From Congeria kusceri (Eukaryota > Mollusca > Bivalvia > Myida > Dreissenidae), in contig CM051028.1 in the NCBI GenBank assembly GCA_027627225.1, forward strand, positions 26,373,343 to 26,437,342: a stretch of DNA of 64,000 nucleotides. Reading direction: 5' to 3'. The number at the start of each line of letters is the position of its first letter. The stretch's first letter is position 1. Below the pieces are notes generated by a model, which worked only from the letters and a program-made list of their open reading frames with translations, made no database searches and had not been told where the DNA came from. A program made the translations under genes and the position numbers. Shown piece by piece: positions 11,671 through 24,564 of this stretch.

Positions 11671-13420
11671 TGAGCACAATATGCTCATGGTGAGCTTTTA
11701 TGATCGCCTTTTGTCCGTCGGTCGTCGTGCTTCGTCAACATTTACCTCGTTAACACTCTAGAGGCCACATTTATTGGCCAATCTTCATGAAAATTAGTCA
11801 AACATTTGACCCAATGATATCTAGGTCGAGTTCGAATCTGGATCATGTGGGGTTAAAAACTAGGTCACTAGGTCGAATTGAAGAAAAATGTTGTTAACAC
11901 TCTAGAAGTCACATTTTTTGCCCAATCTTCTTGAAACTTTGTCGGAACATTTGTCCCAATGATATCTCGGCCGAATTCGAATCTTCATGAAACTTTGTCA
12001 GTACATTTGTCTTAATGATATTTCTGCCAAGTTCGAATCTGAGTCATGTGGGGATCAAAAACTAGGTCACCAGGTCAAATTGAAGTAAAAGCTTGTTAAC
12101 ACTCTAGAAGTCACATGTTTTGCTCAATCTTCATGAAGCTTGGTCAAAACATTTGTCCTAATGATATCTCAGCCGATTGTGAATCTAGGTCATGTGGGGT
12201 CAAAAACTAGGTCGCTAGGTTAAATTGAAAAAAAAGCTTGTTAACACACTAGAAGTCACATTTCTTGCCTAATCTACATGAAACTTTGTCAGAACATTTG
12301 TCTTAATGCTATATCGGATGAGTTCGAATCTGGATCATGTGGGGTCAAACAATAGGTCAGTAGGTCGAATTGAAGAAAAAACTTTTTAACATCTAGAAGT
12401 TACATGTTTGCCCATTCTTCATGAAACTTGTTCAGAACTTTTCTCCCAATGGTATCTCGGCCGAGTTCGAATTTGGATCATGTGGGGTCAAAAACTAGGT
12501 CACTAGGTGAAATTGAAAAAAAGCTTTTGAAGACAATAGAAGGCACATATTTTGCACAATATACATGGAACTTGATCAGAAAATTTGTTCTGATGATATC
12601 TCAGCCGAGTTCGAAAATGTTCCGCTCCGTTCAAAAACATGGCCGCCAGGGGGGCGGGGTATTTTTCCTTATGTGGCTATAGCAAAAGCTTGTTTACACT
12701 CTAGAAGTCACATATTTTACCCAATCAACACAAAACTTGCTCAGAACCTTTGTTCTTATGATACCTCGGCTGAGTTCGAAAATGGTTCCGCTCCCTTAAA
12801 GAAATTCGCTAGGAGGCCATACAGTTTTCCTTATATGGCTATTGAAAAAGCTTGTGAACATTCTAGTAAACACATTTTTTTGCCAAATCAACATGAAACT
12901 TGCTCAGAACCTTTGTTCTTATGCTATCTTGGCTGAATTTGATAATGATTCCACTCTGCTGAAAAAATATGACCGTCATTGGGCAGGGCAGTTTTCTGTA
13001 TATGGGTATAATGAAAATTTTAAAAAGCTTGAGAACACTCTAGAGGCCACATGTATCGCACAATCTTCATGAAATATGCCCAGTTCATTTGTTCCAATGA
13101 TATTTCGGCGGAGTTTGAAAATAGCTCATGTGTGGTCAAAAATAAGGTCACTAAGTCAAATAGACAAAAATGTGAAAACTTTAGTTTTGCCTAATGTTCT
13201 TGAAAATCGCTCAGAACAATTGTTTCAATAATATCTTGGGACAAGTTCGAAACTGGGTCATGTGGGGTACAAAAACTAGGTCACCATGGCAAAATTGAAC
13301 AAACAGCTTTTAAACATTATTGAGGCCACATTTAACGGCCAATCATCACAAAACTTGCCCAGTTTAGTTCCTGAGCCTTAGGTGAGCGACCTAGAACCTT
13401 TTGGCCCGCTTGTTCGTAAT
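11671..13420. repeat. Tandem-array repeat element, ~145-165-bp units (family 2, larger copy)
   Basis: This starts with a hairpin (GCTCACCTGAGCA, loop, GCTCATGGTGAGC at 11674-11705) and the module TTTTGTCCGTCGGTCGTCGTGC. About eleven units follow, anchored on CACATTTTTTGCCCAATC near 11766, 11911, 12112, 12256, 12401, 12545, 12706, 12870, 13047, 13186 and 13326. It ends with GGTGAGCGACCTAGAACC at about 13381. Unit subtypes alternate: some carry GGGGTCAAAAACTAGGTCAC, others CATGGCCGCCAGGGGG plus TTTTCCTTATATGGCT. Same family as 5346-6795. Confidence 0.85.
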
Positions 13421-14948
13421 AATGGGTTATGTTGGTTAGTTTTCCAAAATTCCCTGGTCCGGTGGTTCTGAGGTGGTCCGGCAGTAGCTGACTTGGCTGA
13501 TATTCCTGAAACTGAAAGTAGAAAATGTAGACAAAACTACGGATTGACAAGATTCATATATGTCGAATTATTAATCACGTTTAGATATTAATAGACCGGA
13601 GCGAATACATATCAGGAAGAAGTACGTGTCGATAGCGAAATTAAGGACACAGTAAGCACATTGTTGAAAAACTATTTACTTCAGGCAATATAGATCCAGT
13701 CGACTAAACACTGTCTGCTGGTCCTCAATAGCGATATTGTTAAATATACATACACTTCTAAAACCGAAACAGGAAAATCAAATAAACACTTTAAATCAGT
13801 ATTGTTATTTTGAGAAGGTGTAGTGTTAGAAGACTATCGCCCTGAACATTAAATGTTAATCCCAGTATTAGAGATATGTACAGATTCCTGTTTGTGGCCA
13901 GTTAAAATTTCGCTCTGTACAAGACGGCGCCAATGCGAAAACACGACATTTTAATTTTTATTTTCTGCAGATTTGGCTCTTTAAAAACGTAGACACACAA
14001 ATTTGACTATTATCGTCTAACTTTTGTGTTTCTATGAAATAGCAATCAGCGATAATTATCGCCTGAATCTCGCGTTGTCTCTGAAATTTTTCAGTGCGAG
14101 ATCTGCAGATTATAAAAGTTAAAATGTCACATCGTCGCGGTAAAGCACATGGCGAAATTTAACTCGCTAAAACAGGATTCCGTATATATGACCTAGCGGG
14201 TAAGTAGTGCATATTAATACAATCAAATATTCTGGAATATTTTAAAAACATACGATCTTTAAACTGCCAATGAATATTTTTACAAGAAAGTCTTTTTCAT
14301 AGTGAATAGATAATATCAGCACCACCGGACCACTTCATTTCAATAAATTCACAGTAAACTAAAAACAAAACACAATGTATGCAAACTTTCGTAATGCGAG
14401 TATGAACAGAATGATTTTTGTGATGCATAACAGTCGTTGCATACGTGAACTTCGGTAATAGAACATAGATTAGTAAAACATATCAGTGCATAGACATTTT
14501 TACGATGATTTGAACTGATAAAAAAATCGACGGCCATTATTTTTGTAAATTTATCATTCTTACTGGTAACGACATTCGCCAATTTCTGAAAAACGTTAAC
14601 GTTACAAGGAGTAAATAATACAAAATTGGAAGTCGTGCTTACTGTTAACAATATATTTACTCCACCGGACCACCTAGGACGTGTTCTTAACACTTCCAAA
14701 TGAGGTGGTCCGGTGAGTCTTCTAACCGTGTACTTAGTGACATATTCAAAGTTGACGCTTATTTGACTGTAAATAAACTTAAAATAATGGTCGAATTCAT
14801 TATCAGTACTTAGTGAAACTGTTCGTTAATGAGCGACGCTTTAAGCCTCACTACATCGGGCATTTAGCCTTGAATTAATCCACATAAAACAATTGCATAC
14901 ACACATTTACCTAATGGGATATTTCAGTTCAAAAGCACGGAGAAGCAT
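13421..14948. other. No gene recognised
   Basis: No supported exon. The short word CACCGGACCA, or its complement TGGTCCGGT, recurs near 11310, 11360, 13458, 14321, 14660 and 14706. That suggests a degenerate dispersed repeat spanning the array's right flank. Confidence 0.4.
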
Positions 14949-15075
14949 CTTTTTCTTCATCATCATCAACAACATTTTCATCATCACGATCATCATCACG
15001 ATCATCATCATCATCATCATCATCATCGTCGTCGTCGTCGTCATCATTATCATCATCATCATCAATAACAATTTC
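14949..15075. repeat. (ATC)n microsatellite with GTC interruption
   Basis: A near-continuous ATC/CAT trinucleotide run containing a pure CGT/GTC segment at about 15027-15042. The open frames across it, on both strands, are homopolymeric (Ile on one strand, Met on the other) and are not genes. Confidence 0.9.
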
Positions 15076-15457
15076 AATAATAATGCATCGACAGACACCA
15101 ATAGAAAATAGTTAATAATAATTAATTATTAAATTAATGCATTTATACAAAATATGTAAATATATAGAGAACGTTATGTGATTGTTGGATAAAGATTAAG
15201 TTTAGCATGCGAGGCTGAAAAACGTGGTTTATTTGCTTATCAGAATTCGGCAATGAGTGTGGATACGTCTACGTGGTGTCATATCCTGCGCATCCCTCGG
15301 GGGCATTGGTCAGATTGCCTATTACATGTACTAGGAACGTTCTTATAAAACCTGCCTCGTACAATCAGGTCTGGATAATAGACGGCATTGGGATCAACCG
15401 TCAAGAAGCAAATTATTAAGAACGCCATGAAACAACCATATTTCAAGTATATTATAA

Positions 15458-15652
15458 GGTCGCGGTGGCGTAGTGGATATGGTGTCCGCCTAGCGATTGG
15501 GAGGTCCCGGATTCGATCCCCACTCTGGGAGCGTTCTCAAGATCACCCCCAAAGACACCTAGTACTGGTTCTACCCAGGAAACAGACTCGAGAGTGTCTC
15601 TATAAGCCTTAGGCTTTCGATGCAATCGAGCTAAAACAAATAGGTTTAAACT
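15458..15652 (+). mobile_element. tRNA-derived SINE
   Basis: The 5' part resembles a tRNA gene and carries internal RNA polymerase III signals: A box TGGCGTAGTGG (15466-15476) and B box GGATTCGATCC (15509-15519), 33 bases apart. The body after it (CCCCCAAAGACACC, TACTGGTTCTACCCAGGAAAC, then GCAATCGAGCTAAAACAAATAGG) is not tRNA. No intact cloverleaf or CCA-ready acceptor stem follows the B box, so this is a SINE and not a functional tRNA. It would be mobilised in trans by a LINE. Confidence 0.8.
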
Positions 15653-17450
15653 ACGTATATTATCACCGTCAACAATTTACTGGTATAAACAAATATAAGG
15701 TACATGTAGAATGCCAACATGGATGTAAACAGTGCGACCAACAAAGTATTTGCTATGTTTATTCTATTTGCGTTGAACGTTGACAAATAATTGTCATATT
15801 TTACCGATGTCAAGCAAGTTATTATTGTGTTACTGTCAGTTTGATTGTATATCTTTTTTTACGTAACTTAAGGTAAAAATAATAAATTATTAAAAGAGTT
15901 CCATAGTATTGTCTAGGAAAGCAGAATTGCGACAATGGACATAATACTAGATTTGGCTGTGATCCGAATCACTGTCTAAATCTAGTTTTCAAGGATTATT
16001 GGGTGATATTAGAGTGTGGTTATCTATTACTGGCAAGGTAAGAGAGGTAACCTATCACTGCCGGGTTCAATTGTTTGGTAAAAATACGTATCTTAGCGGA
16101 GGTATGCGTTATCAGAATTACTTTTAGTTTTTACTGAAATCTGGACGGTAATTTTCTGTGACAAGATGGCCGAACCTTAGATTAGGCAGACAGTTCGACC
16201 GCAAAATAGAACAAAACATATACGTTCTTACTGCACTGTTCGTGTCCTAAAGCTAAACCAAAACAAATGATTCCGCACACATTTGATCATTATCAAAGGA
16301 AACAAAGAATGGATAACATAAACGTCGCCTTTCCGGAGGTCATACGTTGTTGAAACGAAAGGCGCCTCAAACGGCGTCATGTATTTAACAATCTAGTGCT
16401 AAAAACTATTATGCATACTCAGAGTCAAGTTATTAAAAACAGATGCTAAAAACCAAAAGTGATTTTCTAAGGTAACATGAGGACAGAAATTATGCAGTAA
16501 GTTATGTTAAACGTTAACGAAGCGAACCTTTCAGGAGTTTAATGGAATTGCTACATGTTCCGATTTTGTAAATTCCATTCCAGTAGCTAACTTGATTGTT
16601 CCTTTCCACCAATTAAACACGTTATACGATATGTAGTATGTGCTTTTTAGAAATACAGCCGTCCAATAGCGAACCCGCTGTCATAACACATTTATAATCT
16701 TTCAAGTAATGACTTTGACTGGTTAACGCAATAGTAGCACTGTCCATAAAACTGGTGGGATTGGAAAGTTTCCAAGTACTCATAACTTTTATCATATTCT
16801 GCAAAATGATCACATGTTTGTCGTACATAACTTAATGCACATTACAGTATGACAAATAGCAAAACTAAAATGAGATAAGTATTATGCTAACGTCTGTTGG
16901 ATCTAGAAATATTTGACTTGTTTACAGATATTCGTATTTTTGAAAAATGTTATTTCTATGTCTTAATTGCAAACAACTTAAGCAGTTGGACTAACCAAAA
17001 ACAAACAGCGTATAAAGAAAACAAAATATTTGATTTGCCTTCGCCTGGACTCGGACCTTCAACCGCCGTTCGTCGATAAAAAATTGAAACAATTGAAATA
17101 AAAACATTAATAATTTATTCGTATTACATATGTTTTATGTTTTGGCTTTAATTACAAACGTGGGAATTTGGCATTTTATAACTTGCTTCAACCATGGACA
17201 ACTCGTACACAAATTGTACAACATTTCAGTTTAAACTAGAAATGTGTCATCAGGACACGGATGATATATTTAAAGCAAGCAGTTAGCCAATCTGTATTCA
17301 CGATAATGTTCATATTTACTATCTTCAAAACACTTACTTGCATATTAAACTTTAAGATTTATTAACATTTTATACCACAATATAAGTATTTTATATAAAA
17401 TACATATTATTATTATTATGAAAACGCGGCCTTAGGCAAATAGTTGCTTA
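15653..17450. other. No gene recognised
   Basis: Spacer between the SINE and the M3 relic. Short open frames only. Confidence 0.4.
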
Positions 17451-17454
17451 TGAT

Positions 17455-17800
17455 AAAACACAAGAATGTTTCTTTCCTTGAAGAACTACCGGTAACTGAA
17501 TTGTATTAGACCCGGCATTTTCAACGTTAACATTTAGCAATGAAATGTTACAGACAATGTATGTATTATGTATCACTAACATAACTAATCCAATCAAAAT
17601 ATTTTTCGATATCCAACACAGCTTAAACGTTTGCGTGTCCTTCATACTGTACATTAAATATTAAGCTGCGAATTATTTCATCCATTGCACAGTCGTTAGT
17701 GTCGATCTTCAGCGTTACGTCTCTGCCAATAAATCCTCGAAGGCGCACAGAAAGAGGGCCCGAAGGAGAACACACGGACACAAATTACTGCAACCGACCG
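17455..17800 (-). pseudogene. IgSF receptor relic M3: first-domain exon
   Basis: On the minus strand the sequence reads GPLSVRLRGFIGRDVTL, the same block as FIGRNVTLPF in M1. It ends with NTIQLPVVLQGK, like NTVELVLQGN in M1 and NTIQLDVKG in M2. Between these ends there are several in-frame stops and at least one frame change. It lies between M1 and M2 on the same strand, so it is probably what remains of a third receptor copy. Confidence 0.65.
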
Positions 17801-18189
17801 AAATTACAATTTTGTGTGATCAACCAAAGGAGAACCAATTTTGCCTAGCCCAAATTATAATTCAGAAACACATATTGTATACTATAAAAAAAACATGCAC
17901 ACGCTTTATTTTATCACTAGTAACGTTTCTTTATTCATAATCAAAATAAGTACAGGTATGTTCAACTATTTTACAACATCACCAACAAAATGAAGTTAAA
18001 GCTTTACCCAAAACGATTGGCAACATAAAAAGTTGCACATTCATTGTTTTCAGCAGACCCATGCCTTTAAGCTGGTACATGGAGTAACTGTGACCCAATG
18101 AAAACAATCTTCGCTCATTTATACTATTGTATATCAAACAGTAACAAGATATCTTTGTAAAACATGTGCCCCCAGCCAAGTTGCAGCCA

Positions 18190-18840
18190 AGTTGTGAATA
18201 TGTGTAATTGATAAGAATTTTTTTTAATATGCAATCCCAAGCGAGGTCTAATTATATGATATCTATGTATGAAGTTTCATTAAAATATCTCGATGCGTTC
18301 CCAAGTTATTGAGCAAAAACATTTTTCTATTTATAGTAACAGTGACCTTGACCTTGATCCCACCCATCCCACATGCAATCCCAATCGAGGTCTCAATATA
18401 AGGTATCGATGTGTGAAGTTTCATTAAAATATCTCAATGCGTTCTCAAGTTATTGAACGGAAACCGTTTTTATATTTTTAGGAACACTGACCTTGACCTT
18501 GACCCCACCCACCCCATATGCAATCCCAAGCGAGGTCTCGATGTAAGGTATCATGTATTAAGTTTCATTCAAATATCTCAATGCGTTCTCAAGTTATTGA
18601 GCGGAAACCGTTTTTATATTTTTAGCAACGGTGACCTTGACCTTCGACCTGTTGACCTCAAAATGTATAGGTTTCTTCCTTTCCTCCCAAGTAACCAGCG
18701 TACCAACTTTCATGATCGTAGGTCAAAGCGTTCTCAAGATATCGTGCGGAAACGAAATGGTCTACGGACAGCCGACCGACCGACGGACGGACAGGTGCAA
18801 AGCAAGATACCCCCACTTCTTCGAAGAGGGGCATAATTAA
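18190..18840. repeat. Tandem repeat element, ~115-120-bp units (family 3)
   Basis: Three units start with TGCAATCCCAAGCGAGGTCT (near 18230, 18374 and 18519). They run through GTATGAAGTTTCATTAAAATATCTC, CGTTCTCAAGTTATTGAGC and GTGACCTTGACCTT. A non-repeated tail follows: ACCGACCGACGGACGGACAG, then ATACCCCC and CTTCTTCGAAGAGGGGCATAA, whose CTTCTTCGAAGAGG is a short palindrome. The design is the same as arrays 1 and 2 (a tandem core plus a GAC-rich terminal segment), but the units are unrelated. Confidence 0.8.
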
Positions 18841-20720
18841 ATATTTACTGGTTTAACAAAATGTATTATAATATTCCAACATTAAAGCCACGATTACGTG
18901 TAAAGCCTTCAAGAATTAAGACAAAAAAACTACACTTCTTGAAATCATATATATAATGAAAGAAAATATGAAAGTGGGCTGATATTATTACAAAATAATC
19001 GTTCTTATCAGTAAATGGAAAACGGTACTAATAAGCTCGAATGATGATTGCGTCTTTAAAATGATTTTATATGGGAGTCTTCTAAATGACAACAACAATA
19101 ATAATAATAAAGGTCTATATTTGTTAACATGTCAACACTTTGACTGTTGCACATTTTGTTTTCCGGGATGTAATGCAATATAAAGGAAGTTCAAAAAATA
19201 ATATTGTATGATGTATTCGGCATGTTTGTGTCAACGCAAAACAGCAGATTATCATCCACACAGATAAGAAATCTAGCTATTTTACCACCATAGAACAAGC
19301 AGCTTCCAATCCATGTCCCTGTTTTATAAAAAACACATTGCTAAGTGGTATATTAATTTGCCTATTTAGTCTGTTTTTTCAGCATGGATATTTTGGCTAA
19401 TGGAAAGTTATTCGCACACAAATCCCGAATAATTTTATCAAATTCACTAATCAAAGACCTGCTGTTGTTTGCAATGTACTGACATGCTAAACAAACACGT
19501 AAATCGCTAAATGACAAAATATCGCAAGAGAATAAATTGTATGTTGTTTTTGTCCTTGCATTCTTTAAGAGAAGTCTATACCATTATTTTTATATAATCA
19601 CCGATACATGATATTAGACGACATTAATTCAAAAAGTATGTGTAATTAACAGGTAACGCTTAGGTATAGCAAATATATTGCAAATAATTTTATATTGACA
19701 AAGAAATAACCATTTACTTCAGTAACTTCTGTTCCCATTGCCTATTGCAGTGCAGCTATTAACCCAAGAAACATTTCACTGCAAGCAGGTAATTCGCCTA
19801 TTTCTATCTTGTCTATTGAACTAAAATCTATTAACTAACATAGTGCCAGTTATATTATCTGTTGCTCGATGACCAATGGATAATGGAAGTTTTCCCTTTT
19901 TACGCTTGAAATAAAGTATCACGAATACATATATTTCATCTGCTGAATCTTAAGGTAACAAACACTGTATATGAATTTTCTAAATTGTCCTATATACATA
20001 TACATACACACATTCTTAAACATATAGTAGGTATCTGTATAGAAACTCCACTGTTGCATCAGAAGAGTTTACATTTATAAGGGCCATATTATAGAGACAC
20101 CTACATCTTATATAATTAACCTTTTAAATGACGTTATAATGAACTATTGTTGACGGTTTGAATGCAGTCGATCTTGGTCATACATGTTCACCCAGAAGCA
20201 CCTACATTTCACTTTCCGCTGCTCATGTCCATCCGCTTAGTATTAGTAATATAAGTGTGTACACACCACACAGAAGCATATATTCATTGATATGTCTATC
20301 TAGTCAAGTCTCTATTGCAGCCCGGTGTATGGTAACTCCAGGTAAGTTCGGGAACGTTTTAAAACGTCATATGGCCTGGGTGATTGGCTTCTACTCTGGA
20401 ACAGAAAATCAGAAGCGCTATACAAAATAGCGTATGCTCTTGTTTTAAATAGCTTAGAACGTCAATACATATAGGACTTATGTGAGCAAAATATAAACAC
20501 TTCTTGGAAGTCTCTAGACACGGGGTCTTTAAACTCTCAACAAACGTGTAATACTATATTATTTACCAATAACACCTATTTCAAAGTTACAGAAATAACA
20601 TAAACCACCATTTCCCACGGAGAGCATAGCACTAAGGCAAAAACTACAAATGAATAAATACTTAACATCGACATTCAAATGTATAATACTGTAAACACAG
20701 TATACATACATTGTTAATAC
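18841..20720. other. No gene recognised
   Basis: This lies downstream of the M2 pseudogene, where its last tail exon would be expected. I searched for a tyrosine-motif exon like 34616-34744 and did not find one. Confidence 0.4.
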
Positions 20721-20777
20721 CGTGGTTCATGCTAGACAACCTCAACGTCTCTTCAACCTTATCATAGTGAACCTCCT
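20721..20777 (-). pseudogene. M2 tail exon with ITIM-like motif
   Basis: A 57-bp segment between acceptor GGTCTCAG and donor CACG|GTATTA reads EEVHYDKVEETL. VHYDKV fits the ITIM pattern (I/V/L/S)-x-Y-x-x-(I/V/L) and aligns with LEVHYVEI of the intact gene. Upstream pieces at 21334-21310 and 21085-21047 correspond to its 31-bp and 41-bp juxtamembrane exons. The second one reads TEQILMQDIRQS against TEPLELQERAQA. Confidence 0.6.
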
Positions 20778-21622
20778 CTGAGACCGAGGCTAGTTTTGTG
20801 GGTTCTATTACAATACAAATCAAGTATGTTCATACGAGATGATAATATCCATTGAAAGCCAAAAAGGCATATCACACTCCTTTGCTCATATACTGATTGG
20901 CCCTCTTGTCTGTCAAATGATGAAATATATTGCAGTTTTTGTTTACGTGATTCATAAATTATTTCATATAATTTGTGTTTAAACAAAAATGTACCACCAT
21001 TGTAAACGTATTAGTGTAGCATAATTAGGTGGAAATAAAAAAGTACCTGACTGTCGAATGTCTTGCATTAGGATTTGCTCGGTTGCTGCAAATCTAAAAT
21101 GTAATGTAACACATTATGTAACCACAGTTGCAAGTTCTGTCCTAACATCGCGTTAAGGAATTAAACAAAGTGAAAAGTTCAGAGGAGAATATTGTCATCT
21201 ATTTGTCTCATTTTAAATCGCGTAGATTATTTCATATTTAGTCAATATTTACATGTATATGTATTTTTTTAAATGATGTCGGTGTACAATTTAAGCGATC
21301 AGTACTTACGCTCTTACATATCTCTCTCCAAATCCTGAAAGGACAAACAAACATGCCCTAAATCATGTTACTGAATTTATAACAATTAACCGCTTGCCTT
21401 TTTTAAATTTGTCTCCATTTTGTGTGTGTTCTTTTTCTGATTGATCTGGGGCATTGTAAATGTTAACCAATATAATTATGACTTTTATCGTCAAATATTT
21501 AATAGTTTGTTCCGAATGATAGCTACAGTACTAGCGTGGAACTGTTGTGCTGATTGTCAATTAACGAAAAAGTTACATGTTATTTAAATACATACATACG
21601 TTTGTGAAGTGGTTTACACACC

Positions 21623-21704
21623 GCAGTATTCACAGCCAGCAGCAATAAGACAACTACGCCGATAACTATATATATTCAGAATATATTGCTGCTTCCTAAA
21701 TCTG
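21623..21704 (-). pseudogene. M2 exon: transmembrane segment with TGA
   Basis: After acceptor AAATTTCAG the phase-1 frame reads DLGSSNIF, TGA, then the hydrophobic run IVIGVVVLLLLAV before a GTGTGT donor. Its position and character match exon 33051-33164 of the intact gene, whose helix is GGGIIIAVVGSIVISVCIL. Confidence 0.6.
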
Positions 21705-22489
21705 AAATTTCGAAATACAATTAAATGTAAATTGCTTTTCTTATTAAAACGTTGTGGGTTAGATTAAAATTACAGCTTAGATATATAAACTTAGCACAAA
21801 TCAAGACCTTAGATTACATGAATTAGTGAAATTTTTTAAATATTTAAATTAGTTGTATCCTATTTTAAAATTACGCAATTCATATGAAATGTAAAATATT
21901 ACCGACCCTTAACTCAAACCGGTAAATAAACAGCGAAAACAATATATGCAGTAATGTAAAAGAGACAGACATTGAATTAAAATGCATATGTGCAAATGAT
22001 TATTGTCTTAGACATTCACCCAACCAGACCAGTGTACTGTCTCGTTTAAATCTCTCAATATTATTATATTAAATCACTAATCAAGCGTACCGAAAACAGC
22101 CTTTTCTGAAAAACTGTATTCACTGTATATTTCATTCATATTGGGCAGGTTTAAATTTATTACCGTTATTAAATAAATCTTAGCGATTTCAGCTGAATGG
22201 ATGGTATTGAATATATAAGACATTTTTTTTTTACATGAAACACCATAGACATTAAACAGCATTGCCATTAAACAGAAACAGTTTTATAAATAGCATATTT
22301 CAATGATACATTGAAAAAAGAAGGGTAAAACTATGTAACACTTTGCTTATCTATGTGTCCAACACTAACGCTACATGAACAACTACCAAAGCATTCTTTC
22401 TCATGGAATTCCAAACCTTTTGGTGGTGAATTCCAGTATGCGCAACAGATATTGTCATTGAGCATTATTTAATATTCAAAGGGGCGTAC

Positions 22490-22762
22490 CTTCATTCATC
22501 ATGAAATTTGTGTGCAATACAATTGTTCTTTTGTCATCTCCATAAATGTTTGAAGCAACACACTCGAATGGTTCTATAGATCGAACGTCAGACTTGGAGA
22601 TCGGTAGCACACACCCAGTGCTGTTTTCGCAAACATTAGAATAATTCATTCCTCGCAGCGATATATTTCCTACAGGATTGCTTCTTGACGAACAGGTTAG
22701 GCAAAAGTCTTGTTTTTGACGACAATACTTGTTAAAATGTGCATTTATAATATCCGGTTTCA
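22490..22762 (-). pseudogene. M2 exon: membrane-proximal Ig-like domain, acceptor lost
   Basis: A 273-bp open frame ends at donor GAAG|GTACGC. The core has CLTCSSRSNPVG and FECVASNIYGDD, a typical Ig C...C pair with the Y-x-C-type second cysteine region. By alignment with M1 the acceptor should be TTTCAG, but here it reads TTTCAA (22763-22764). Confidence 0.65.
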
Positions 22763-23848
22763 TTGAAATTAAATTAACTAAATAACTCAATTATTCCAAA
22801 GTTTAACTTTTGCATTCATTGTATTAAAATCGTAATTATTTTGTGTGTGTGGAAAATAGGAGTTTACCTTTTGATAGATAATTGTCAGTGTATTAACCAT
22901 TACGATATTGACTTTCATATTAAATTCAAATGAACCAATGAAAACGACATCGGATATAATATATATTTGGAAGTTCTAGTATGTAATCCTTTTTCATATT
23001 CAATTCCAACTCTTGACATTCCGCGTGGCAGCTGACACTGTGACCGGATGCATTCTGTGAAACGTTCAAATGCAATACGGATCCCGTATAAACTTAGTAT
23101 GAATTAGAAGACATGTTAAAATTAGTAATATTTGAAGTCCATTCAAATTGACACTCTGTGGTATTCCATGAATCAGAGTACAGCCGATATCTAGTTTGTA
23201 CCACGAAGATAAATTCTTGACAGTCGAAGGCGGAATTATTACAAGTGACGTTGGGGCATCTACAATACAAAATGCAATTCATTCATGTTCAACGTTAGTT
23301 TTGTTGTAAGTGCTAGAAAATGTTTATACGATAATCATTGGGACGTACAATACAAATTTGTATTTCGGTAATGACCGTTGTACGGTTTGCTCGTCGAACT
23401 CCCATAGACAAATTGCCCACAGTGCCCTAATACAAGACGGGTGCAGTTAATCGTGCCTTTAGACCAGGTCCAATTGGTTGACACAACCGACAATGTACTC
23501 GAACATATCTTTAGGTCGTAGTTACACACATTAAGTTGTTCGACGTCAAATACTCTTTCGTCATCCAACAATATTTTAAGTCTTTACGAAATAAAATGTA
23601 TTGCATAAATATAAATGAATCAGAGAAAGATACTAGTATATCGATATTATCAAGATTATGATGCCTAATTATGGTTATGGTAAATGTTACTACAAAGAGG
23701 GGTTCCTTAATTACGGACTCATAGAAAAATCAATTTATTACAAATATATCCGCGAAAGTACTTTTGTGACCAGCATCATAAAATGTAAAAGTGCCAGCGT
23801 CATAAAAAGACAATAATACCAAGTAACAAAACCGGAATATGTCCAAAC

Positions 23849-24145
23849 CTGCAAACAGATTAATCGCGTTGGTAGAACGTTGCTTTCTCCGGTCTATTGA
23901 ATCGACTGCACACCATAAATCACATGACGCTTGATTTGTAATGGTATGTACTTTGAAATCCAGTGTGTCAGAAAATCTGACATTTCTGGATAATACCGCC
24001 AATATGTGTCATTCTGGAAGCATTTCATTATAAATGGAATCCGAATTGTTAAAAGCCTGTTTGGAGTAAAATACAACGTTAGCTCTATCTCCAATTTGTG
24101 CTGGATAGGTAAGAACATCCAGAAAGCCACAGTCGTTATCAAATT
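23849..24145 (-). pseudogene. M2 exon: Ig-like domain 2 with in-frame TGA
   Basis: A 297-bp exon with acceptor CATTTTCAG and donor TTTGCAG|GTTTGG, phase 1-1. It starts EFDNDCGFLDV, very close to EFNNSCGYLYI of the intact gene, and keeps the second cysteine (CDLWCAV). A TGA at 24011-24009 splits it, and the reading frame continues to match on both sides. Confidence 0.75.
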
Positions 24146-24564
24146 CTGAAAATGTTCGAAGTCCGTTTTATGTGCTAATACATGACGAACAAAAAAAACT
24201 GTATCATACAAATAAAATGGTATAAAAAGACATGTTAATTTTAGATATCCATCATTCTTCTAATTTTGAAAACAAACGATTCAAAACAAATATACAATAA
24301 AACAGGTCAATATTTTAATTTTATAGTGAACAAGTAAAAAAAAACTGTTTTGAAAATAACGTAAAGGAAAAGAAAATCCATACGATTATATTCATGTTAG
24401 TAAAATATAAACAATGAATCAATTTGAACCTGAATTTAATCAAAAGTTATTGATATTAAGGAAGAAAAACTAACCATGTAACGCTGTTCAACGGTACTTT
24501 CTAAAGAATTTACATTGTGTTTGCAGCAATAAGTTCAAATGTATGTGTAAGTAGAATTATTTAC

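Noticed and set aside
12428..13072. Overlapping plus-strand open frames
   Set aside because: They translate the tandem-array unit repeatedly in shifted frames and contain no recognisable domain.
14893..15111. Ile-rich and Met-rich frames on opposite strands
   Set aside because: Products of the ATC microsatellite.
15458..15535. tRNA gene
   Set aside because: A and B boxes are present, but the acceptor stem does not close and the sequence continues into a non-tRNA body, so it is a SINE head.
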